A stretch of DNA of 64,000 nucleotides from Diplosphaera chodatii (lineage: Eukaryota > Chlorophyta > Trebouxiophyceae > Prasiolales > Stichococcaceae). The stretch lies in NCBI GenBank assembly GCA_032358165.1, contig JAALGY010000008.1:1860001-1924000 (forward strand), in the 5' to 3' direction. A program made the translations under genes and the position numbers. The notes below the pieces were generated by a model. The model was not told the DNA's origin and searched no databases. It was given only the letters and a program-made list of their open reading frames with translations. The first letter of the stretch is position 1; every line of letters starts with the position of its first letter. This document shows positions 55,201-64,000 of this stretch, one piece after another.

Positions 55201-58200
55201 GCATCCACCGCAGCCGCTGCAACTGCTGGGCAGCAGGGCAAGAGCACGGGTGGTGACGAACTCGCAGCGGCTGCCGGGGGTCCAGCTGAAGCTGCAGCCG
55301 GCGCTGTGGCCACGGCATCTTCAAGCGCCGCGGGCAACCCCTTCGAGGGCATCCGGCTGCCGCTGCTGCCGCCGCCCACCCGCATGCCGACCACCAGCCG
55401 GCGCCTCAGCGGTGACCGCCCTCCCCACGAGGCGCAGCCCAGCTCGCCGCTGGCACACCCCTCGCCTACGGCTCTGCAGCGGCTGGACAGTGCCCAGGTA
55501 AGGCCGTGTCCAGTTGCGTCTGTGCTCATCGTTGCAAAGCCCTGGCTGCAACGAGCCTTTTGCTGGTCATGGTGGTCAGGGCGGCATGTCCCTTGGCCAT
55601 GCTGGTCACGGCCATTGAAATCAGAGCCATTGATGGCGTGCTCTGTCTGCTGCAGCCTGCGGATGCTGCGCTGCCGCTGCCGCCGTCACGCCAGCTGACG
55701 GAGCTCTTTGCGGTGCTGGCGGCCATGCTGCAGCTCAAGGGCAGTGGGGCGCACTCCTCCACCTGGGATGGGTCAGTCCCATTCGACTGACACTGCATCG
55801 CTCATCTAGTAACCAGCCACTGCAATAGGCCCGTGTGCCATACAGCTGTCCTCATGCCTGCCACATGAACTCCCATGATCAGCAGAGAGTGTGTCACTGC
55901 TTCCTGCGTCCTGCAGGCTGGTGCGCTGCATGCTGGGCGCAGTGCTGGACGCTTTTCACCCACCGCCGCCTGCGCCAGCAGATGACCACCCCACAAGCGG
56001 CACAGCATCTGGCAGCGCTGCCAGGCCGCATGACGCCAGCAGAAACCGTGCGATGGATGGTAGCTGCCCACTTCTGGGCGGCAGTCAGCTGACTGCGTTC
56101 TTTCGGCAGCGGAGCACTGCGCTGCAGCACCACGCGCTCGCGCTGCTTGGCCGCGTGCTGCACGTGGACCCGACCGCTATCCATGCCATGCGGGGCGCGG
56201 CCCTGTGGGAGCTCGCATACGGGCCTGCCTTCTTCTTCTTTGGCCAGGTGTGATAGGGAAGACCCGTGAAGCACCTGCATATCCCTTCTGTTGCAGAGTG
56301 CAAACCTACATGTGCATGTATGCATCAGAGATATCGAAAGCATGAGTGTCAATGACATCTTCAGACCTGGCCCCACGTGCAGGATGTCCAACAGTCAGCT
56401 GCAGCAGCAGCGTGTGTTGGCAACAGCGCCCCAGGGCTGGCCACAGCAAAGCGGCAGGCTGCTGTTGCAGCTGCCGGTGTACATGCAGCTGTGCAACAAG
56501 CAGGCGCTCAGCTGGTATTGTCAGCCGACCAGGCTGCACCAGGCAGCTGCCGGCTCGGTTTCAGCATCGATGAGGCAACTGAGCAGGTGACTGTCTCGAT
56601 GATAACAACCACTGCAAGGTATGAACTACTGGAAGGTACAAAGGCATTTGCTTTGAGCGCCTAGTGATCAATATTTTTTTAACGATATAGGTGTCAGTGG
56701 TGCTGTGCCCGAGCAGCACGGCTGCTGAAACTGCAATTGCCAGGCCATCAGACGTCAGCAGCCCCGCAGTGCAGCCTGTGGACGCTGCCAGGGCAGCTCT
56801 CCGCATGCGTGTCGTGACGCTGACCCGTGCCGCCGCTGCCGCTGGGCCAGAGACGAATGAAGTAGAGTGCGGCAAGGTCTGCATCTTGTCTGCATCTGGC
56901 TTGCAACCACACTTGGCCCGCCACCTCTGCCTTGTGTGTTTTCAGAGGCACCGTGCAGTTGGCCCCGATTGATTTGGTCAGTGGCCGCACTTCTGCATTA
57001 TCCCTCAGGTCACTGTTAGGCTACGGGGCCGTGCCAGATCAGAAGCATGTTCATACCCTGCTTCTGATCATCGGACATGCTACAAATGGCTTGCACAATC
57101 GGTCCCTGGCAACTGTGTTGCCTCCTTTCCTTGCAAATCAAAACGTAGCTGTTGCGCATGCAGCTGCTGGACCTGGTGGGCGGCTGGGCGTGTGACACGG
57201 AGGTCGTGCTGCTGGCGGCCCCCGCGCTGCAGGCCATCCTCGCCACAGCGCCCTTCCTGACCGCCGCCACCTTCGCCAAGTTCGATGTCCTGGCGGTGCT
57301 GGCGGCTGCGGCGGTCAAGCAGGCTGAGGCTGCAGCAGCGCAGGTGCCCTTGGAGTCGGTCTATGGACGTCTGATTGATTTGAGAGAGTTGGCCCACTGT
57401 GTCGAGCAGTTGCTGACGGTGGGCCCAGGCTGCGACTACCAAGCTGTTCTGCTGCCCATGTTCAGTTGACAAATGGTTTGAAAACTGACCACTCCGTCTG
57501 CAAAGTGACTCCTCAACTATCCTTGGCTAGCTGCAGCAGCTTGTCCATCGCAAAGCACACCCCGGCTGCAGTACGAGCCTGCTGGCAACATACTGGCGCA
57601 CTGGCAGCAGCGTGCTGGGCTTGCGGTGACCCACATCAGGGTGATATGAACTGCAGGCAGACGAGGACGAGTCGTCACCGTCCTGGAGGGCGCGGGCGGC
57701 GGTGCTGCACCTCATGGCGGCCACCCTGGAGCAGTCCCCGGCCGCGGCGCGCGCAGCGCTGCACCACGAGGCGGTGCTGCTGGTGCTGTTCAGCTTCCTG
57801 CAGGAGCTGCTGCCCCGGCAGCTCGCGCTGCACATGGTGGGCTTGTAGATCTGTTGCAAGTATTAAGAAGGCCTTGCCTACAGGTGCAAACAACAGCTGC
57901 ATGCAGCAAGGCTCAGCAAATCCCAGTGCTGCAATGCCCGCTTCCGCCCGTCACCTATATGAGGCTAGTGCTACTGGTCTCGACGTGCCTTGTCTCCTAA
58001 CGCAGCTGGCGACGATCATGGCAGCACAGCCGCTGTCAGACGCCGACAAGGCTGCGAAAGCCGCGCTGTTCGGCCGCCTGGTCGAGGTGCTGCCGGGGCT
58101 CCTCAGCCTGCGGCCCAGCCAGGGTTTAGCACCGGTGGCGGACGCCCTGGAGACGGTCTGCTCGTTGGTCGCAGGCCCAAACACGGCGCACCAGAACCTG

Positions 58201-61200
58201 TTCAGGTGGTGCCCTTGTGCATCCATGCCGGCTGCTAGTCATGCGCTGTCTGTGTTCTGGCATGGTTGCGACATATTGATCCGAGCATCCCCCAAACATC
58301 GTTCAGCGGCCACAGGCTGTCTGCCATCAGGTTGTTGCAGCTCAAGAAAACCCTTGTCGTGTCGACCACAAGGGTTCTCTTGAGCTGCCCATGCTGATGG
58401 CAAGGTTCCCAAGGTTCTCACTGCTTTGGGTCAGTATCATGCCACCACGCATTGATGGCTGGACCATCTCACAAGCAGCGCTGGTGGCCAACTGCAGGCG
58501 GGCGGGCGTGCTGGTCCAGCTGGTGAACCTGCTGAACGACGAGTTCGCGGGCGAGGAGGGCGCGCGGCTGGCGTGCGCGGTGCTGCGGGCGCTGGCGGCG
58601 CTGCTGGCTGGCAACGACTCTGCCCGCAAGCGGCTGTCCCACGACGTCGGTGAGCCGCTCGCGTGCTTGGGCTACCGCTCCCGCAGGCTGTGGGAGATTC
58701 CAGCGCTTTCGCCCGGTTTCTGTCCTGTTGCCGGGACCAGGATGTCCGCTGATCTGGGTCAGGACACAGGCAGTTCAGGTGTACACCGACGGTAGGACCA
58801 GATGTTGTCTACAGACCCTGTCTGCAATGCGGCTGCAGGCGCAGACACGCTTCTCGCGCTGTTGCTGCGGCTGTCGCCAGGCGGGCAGCCTACGCAGCCG
58901 CTGCTGCGTGCCGTCCTCATGCTGGCCCTGGAGGTACGCACCCTGCTGCCAATCATTAGCAGTATCAGCAACAGAGGAGTTGCGATCATTGCATCGGTTG
59001 CATGCGTCACTGCACCGGGCAGCTGGCATCATGGCAGTCCTGTACCAAGTCATGCTGCGGCTCGACCAGTCCACTTTGCCATATGCTGAGTGCCTTTGCA
59101 CATGGGCGGCAGCACACCACATGCAAACACCTTGTCTGAATGTGGCCGGTTTCACCGTTCATCCAATCGACTGTTCAGGGGGAGCATGACGAGGCAGCGG
59201 ACCCGCCGCAGCCGCTGGCCAATGCCAACATTGTGCCGCTGTTTCTGGCGACGCTGCGGGCGGCGGGGACCGCAGAGCGCGCCTGGGGCCTCGGCCTCTG
59301 GGCCGGGCTGCTGCACGACAGCATGGCCAACTTGTCCGCCTGCGAGCGGTAAGCCGGTTGATGAGCATGCCCATGGGTTGATTTGAGTAGAGCGTGCTGT
59401 GCTCAGGTGGCAATTCTGTCGTGTTGCCACCACATAGGTTTGCACAATCACGGGCACACAGCATGCTACACACTCACATCCGAGATGTGCGCAGGTCGGG
59501 CGTCTCTGCGCTGCTCATCGACTGGTTTGCTGCTTCCACCGAGGACCCGCCGCTGCAGGAGCACATTGCCGCATTGCTGCAAGTGAGCAATCCCAATGTT
59601 GGGTCTACATCATGGTAGCGAACGATTCGTGACAACTTGGCTGACGCCTGCTGACCAGCATGCAAGGGATGCATCGGGTGGCTCAAGGACCGTTCATTTG
59701 CATCTTCATATTTGCCACCTCCAGGTCTCCATCTGTCACCGCAACTTGTGTCTGCACCCGGCCTGCAGGTGATGGGGGCCTACAGCATCGCGGGGCGGGA
59801 CCTGCGGGCGCTGCTGGCGCTGCTGCGGCCGGGGCCGGACGGGCAGTCTGTCCCGCGGCACTCCCCGCTGCTCCTCGGGACCCTGGGCGCCATGGCGGCG
59901 CACTCGGGGCCGGCGGCCTTCTTCGACTTTGGCGACGGCGGCGCCGGCATCATGCGCAGCGCGCCCCTCAGGTGCCAGAACCATCACGTTTGTGATGACC
60001 AGCAGTCGGTGCTTCCTACTTTGCAGCCGTTATCTGCAGTAGGACCTGTTTCTGTGGCTGCAGCCGATGTGCAGCAGGATGTCTCACCAATTGCTACGCT
60101 GGAAGCCCTTCAAGGATGTGCTGGCATGTGTGTCATCACCCTGTGCAGGATGCCAGCCAAGGGGTACTCCTTTGCCACCTGGCTGCGCATTGACGAGGCG
60201 CAGCACCCTCAGTCGACAGGAGCAGTCGTTGGCACTCCTGGCCACCCTGCAGCGGCAACCGAGCCTGACCGGTCGCTGTACAGCCTGCTCTCACGGGAGG
60301 CAGGCGTCGTGAAAGGCATATGCGCCCTGCTGCGAGGTATGTCCCATGCTTGTGCACGCTTGCAAAGCTTTTCAGGCTGCAGCCCCCACACTGGGGCTCC
60401 TTGCGCCAGGCTGAACGTCATGCACTGCCTGCAGGTAAGCAGCTGGTGCTGCAGACGTTCGCCGGTAAGGCCGCGCCGCCGTCGGAAGCGGTGCTCGCCT
60501 TCGACTTCAGCCCGCGGCAGTGGTACCATGTGGTGGTGGCGCACGCCCCAGGGGGGCCGCTGTCGGCTCCGCTCGCCACGCTGTTCGTGGACGGGCAGCC
60601 AGTCGCAGCCGCAGAGAAGCTGCGCTACCCCAAGGTGCGTGCTGCCTGTCTGAGTGTTGACAAGCAGGTTGCAATGGCAAGTGGGAGCCCGAGCAAGCTG
60701 TCGTCTGCACAAAGTGACCCTGGCAAGGCTCCTGTTGAAGGAAGGACGAGTTGTTGTAAGCACCGTCCTCGCTGTAGCTTGCAACACACATGACGTTCAG
60801 ATCCTTCTCGGCTCCTGTCGCCAGCATCAAGTGCGGAGCGGTGCTGCCGCAGGTGCCCGAGGGGCTGGGTGCCTGCAGCTTTGCGGCGGCGCTCGGGCGG
60901 GATGAGGCGGGTGGCGGGGTGCCGCTCGCAGCGTTCTGGGGGCAGATGGCGGCCATTTACCTCTTCGACGTTGCGCTGTCTGCAGGTATGCCCAACTCGT
61001 CAAGCCATGCGCTGAAGATGAGTGCAGGCAGCCCATTGCAAGTGTGGACATGGAGTCAGCCAAAGTGTATGTGAAGGATGAGGGCTGAGCTCGGTGGCTG
61101 CTGAGTAGTTTAGCCATGTTGGCACAGTGGCGCCGTCAGGGTCAAGGTGCCAATATATTGCCTACCTCAGCAGCCTGCAGTCAGCGGACGCCCATTACTT

Positions 61201-63718
61201 TCGGTCTCGACTGCGTCACCTGTGCCCCATATATGCTATATGTAACTTACATACAACTTCATGACCCATGCAGAGAGAGCTGCAGCCCTGCATGCGCTGG
61301 GACCGGACTATCAGTCTGCCTTCTCCGCCGCGGAGTCCTCCGCAGTGCTGGAGCAGGCCGGCCCCGCAGCGGCGACCATCTTGGAGGGCCGCGATGCGCT
61401 GGGGCCCCGGCTGCTGGCGGCCTACAACGCTCAGGTGCTTGAGCCGCTGTGCACATGCACTTGCACCCCCGCTTGATATACGCTCGAGCGGTCACCGCCC
61501 TTGCCTCCCTTTTACAAAACACGGTGCTGGATTTCAGACCTCAAACTCGATATTTCGGATGTCATCCCCAGATCTGAGCTCGACAAGGACTTGGTGTGGA
61601 TTGTAAACAAGGCGACTGTGGGCAGGTGTCGGGCACGTGAGGCAGTTCCTGGCATTTGCGCAGGCGGCAGCGGGGCGTGCACTGTTCGACACTGCCGTCA
61701 TGGACAGGTCGACCTCTGCAGGCGGCAGCGGCGGCGGCGGCGGCGGGGCCAGCGCTGCTCTGCTGGAGCGCACTCAGGTGGGGTGCATGTTGCAGCCCGC
61801 ACACGCTGCATTGATGTGCTTCGCCATGCTTCTGCTGTTTTGCACCCCAGCTGCTGTGTTCTTTGGTCGGTTTGCGCGCATGCGGCGGCTCCTGCAAGTC
61901 AATCTGCCCACACTGGACCTGCGTGGACAGCCACACACTGGAAGCTGCCAGACTCAGGCATGCGCTCTTGCTCACCGCAGCTGTGCCACGCGGTGGCGCT
62001 GCGCGGGTTGCTGCCATGCCTGGGCGGTGTGAGGGTGCTGCTGCCCCTGGTCTCCCTGCTGGACCTGCCTGCCTCTGGGTGCGTCACCCCGTCATAATGC
62101 CGAGAGCATATCACCTGAGCATAGAGTGGTTGAGCCACGCATCTGGTCATGGTCCTTGAAATCTTTTCTTATTTCACGATGCCCCAGCCCGAACGTGATG
62201 TTGCCTTCCAAGCACAGCCTGAATACTACTGAGGCAGATATTCCACTGGCTCGTGGTGTAGCCATGCAGCCACACCGATATTAGCCTGGTCCGTGCAGGT
62301 CCACCGGCGGTCCGGAGGAGTCTCGCGCACCAGCGGTGTTTGTGCTGCTGACGGTTGTGCTGGAGGGCTGCCCAACCAACCGCCAGGCCTTCGCACAGCT
62401 GCCAGGCACGTGGCTATCGAGGCTGTCCCCACTCAACGCTGCAAAGCTCGTAAGAAAACCATTAATCCCAGTAGGGTCGCCAAACGGTGTTGGGGCTCTC
62501 AGGTGCATGGAAGGATGTCTGCTAACCTGGGCGGAGTTTGTTTGTCGTTCCTCCTTCCAGCATCTGGCTGTCAAGCGCAGGCCCCGCGCTGCTGGGCTGG
62601 CTCCTGCAGCAGCGCACGCCCCGGCACCTCACGCTGGACCTGCTGCGTGCGGCGGAGGGGCTGCTGCGGGCCACCGCTGCCGACCCGCCCTTGCAGCGGG
62701 AGGTATGCGGTTGCTCCTGTACAACAAACGGAACTTGACCCAGCCGTGCCCCTGGAGGAGTCCATCTGCAATTGCAACAGACCCTGCGCTCTGTGTTTCA
62801 TCTCAGCGGGCAGTCCTTTTGCCGGCCCTGCCTCCAAGCATGATGCAGTGAGCCGTGACACATTGCCATTCTGCTCGACATGAAATTGAAAGATCTGGGC
62901 ATGGGCCTGGTGCAACTTTGGCTGCCAGCTCTTGCGCTGCGCCCTTATGTGATGTGTACAGTCGTCACCAGCATGATTGAATTGTTTGCTCAAGCTGCTC
63001 ACTGCGAGTGTCCATATGGCACGCCATGCATACTCAATCGCAACCCTGGCAGGTGCTGGCATCGCTGCTGCTGGACCTGCGGCTGTGGGCGGCGGCGCCC
63101 GTGGCGGTGCAGCGCAGCCTGTTCGCCCTGTGCCTGAAGCTTTCACAGGTGCGGCTGCTGGTGCAGCAGTCTGTATCACCGGTGGTGGCAGCTGTCCTTT
63201 TGCTGGTGACATCAGGACGTTGCGTTGTGCGGAAGCACCCTGATGCCAGCTGGGGCCACTTTGCAGCAGGCTGCTTGATGCGTGACCAGCGGAAACATCA
63301 TTTCGCTGCCCACACACATGTGTCTCTGATGCGTGCAGGGTGAACCGGAGCTCATGCAGCATCTGTTTGGCGTGCCGCGCATGGTGGACGCGCTGCGAGC
63401 GCACTACGGCACGGTGGCATCGCCCGATGCCATCCAGCCTTCGGCAGGTGCGTCCTCACATCTTGCAAGCAGAGGTAGCCACCACTTCGTACACATGCGG
63501 TTTTCAGCAATGTGTGCTCCCCTGCGCAGCTTGATGCAGCAGTGTCCGAGATAGACACAGAAGGGCTGCTCTTCAAAGCGGCTTTTTCGAAGACAAGCAG
63601 AATAGGGCATGTGTCATTGTTGATGGTACAGTGCCCCTGTCGCACAGTGTGCTGGGTGGGCCTAACGTCCCGCCACAATGAACCCTGCTCCCAAATTCCT
63701 ATGGGCTTCGGGGCTTAG
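52292..63718 (+). CDS. BEACH-family protein of the SPIRRIG/LvsA/WDFY3 type, N-terminal part (partial at right edge)
   Basis: Large scaffold of the BEACH family, involved in vesicle and membrane traffic. ATG 52292 begins MSFVRSVFGGLLGRQ with a Pro run, then IEQFFEAFNEVFADWQPEDL (about 52815-52865). Many helical, armadillo-like exons follow: HPHEVLAALVAALRGVPQEL (about 53220), MQMGISVRRDPAALQGFQAA (55024), LVRCMLGAVLDAF (55920), LGLWAGLLHDSMANLSACER (about 59290-59350) and SALLIDWFAASTEDPPLQEH (59505-59565). A concanavalin A-like domain spans GYSFATWLRIDEAQHP (about 60160), FSPRQWYHVVVAHAPGG (about 60510) and VPEGLGACSFAAALGRD (60850-60910) with FWGQMAAIYLFDVALSA. After it come more helical exons to LFGVPRMVDALRAHYG (about 63365-63410). 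A further exon joins in phase from about 63544 (AVSEIDTEGLLFKAAFSK) and meets a stop at 63718. No PH, BEACH or WD40 sequence is present in the window, so the gene is either partial or broken at the edge. Confidence 0.78.
60148..60967 (+). other. Concanavalin A-like (LamG-type) domain of the BEACH protein
   Basis: Three exons encode the lectin-like sandwich that BEACH proteins of this class carry ahead of the PH-BEACH unit. Diagnostic pieces are GYSFATWLRI, LVLQTFAGKAAPPSEAVLAF, WYHVVVAH and LATLFVDGQPVAAAEKLRYP. Its presence and position are the best evidence for the gene's family. Confidence 0.75.
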
Positions 63719-64000
63719 CGATGCAGCTCGACGTCACAACATAACATAGTGTGTGTGTACACATGAATACTGTGTGTTGTGAAATGCTTGGTTGTGGCTG
63801 GCCTTGTGGCAGCTCGGCCGATGTCGAGCCGGACTGGGCGTTGGGTTTACGGTTTAAGGTTTAGAGTTTAGCCCGTTGCAGGACTACTGCTGTGGTGGCA
63901 GGGTCGGTGTCCCCGGGCCAATGTCGGACCAAATTGGGCTTTGGGTTTACAGTTTAGAGTTTAGCCCGTACGGTTTGGAGTTTAGCCCGTACGGTTTGGA
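63719..64000. repeat. Telomere-like degenerate repeats at the right edge
   Basis: After a short GT run (63750-63760), the sequence from about 63843 is built of GGTTTA, GGTTTAG and GAGTTTAGCCCG variants. It holds the 14-nt core TTGCAGGACTACTG at 63876-63889, also found in a TCP11 intron. The last bases are a 21-bp tandem repeat, 63957-63977 and 63978-63998, with identical units. It may continue past the window. Confidence 0.85.

Overview
The window looks like nuclear DNA of a green alga, most likely a chlorophyte of the Trebouxiophyceae (Chlorella-like). The basis is a GC-rich coding sequence cut by many short GT-AG introns of about 100-250 bp, plant-type protein families (D1-processing CtpA, a plant-like TrmH/SpoU C-terminus, plastid-targeting N-termini), the plant/algal telomere unit TTTAGGG, and possible TGTAA poly(A) signals. 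Genus and species are inference. Almost no gene is one open frame. Gene models were built by hand from exon reading frames, splice sites and phase, so internal exon edges are approximate unless stated.

Layout, left to right. 883-5985 (-): a CocE/NonD-type alpha/beta hydrolase. 6474-6950 (+): intronless ribosomal protein eS12. 7544-9875 (-): a TrmH/SpoU RNA 2'-O-ribose methyltransferase, probably organellar. 10261-14477 (-): an uncharacterised gene with a possible degenerate GHKL ATPase fold. 15169-19823 and 21342-26133 (both -): tandem secreted GH5 endo-mannanase-like genes, each with a cysteine-rich C-terminal module. 26853-28888 and 29278-31148 (both -): tandem F-box/leucine-rich genes. 31526-37713 (-): a plastid-targeted protein with AT-hooks at its N-terminus and RG/GR-rich runs at its C-terminus. 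38245-47042 (+): a TCP11-family gene. 48309-51220 (-): CtpA, the lumenal D1 C-terminal processing peptidase. 52292 to the right edge (+): the N-terminal two thirds or so of a large BEACH/SPIRRIG-type protein; its BEACH and WD40 domains lie outside or are missing.

These are mostly unrelated housekeeping genes, not an operon-like system. Two neighbouring tandem duplications (GH5 pair, F-box pair) dominate the middle. The most unusual items are: three perfect telomere units flanked by a 9-bp direct repeat at an exon end in the TCP11 gene; telomere-like degenerate arrays in an intron of the same gene and at the right edge that share a 14-nt core; conserved splice donors in both GH5 genes whose retention would remove the cysteine-rich module; and a perfect 28-bp palindrome in a GH5 intron.
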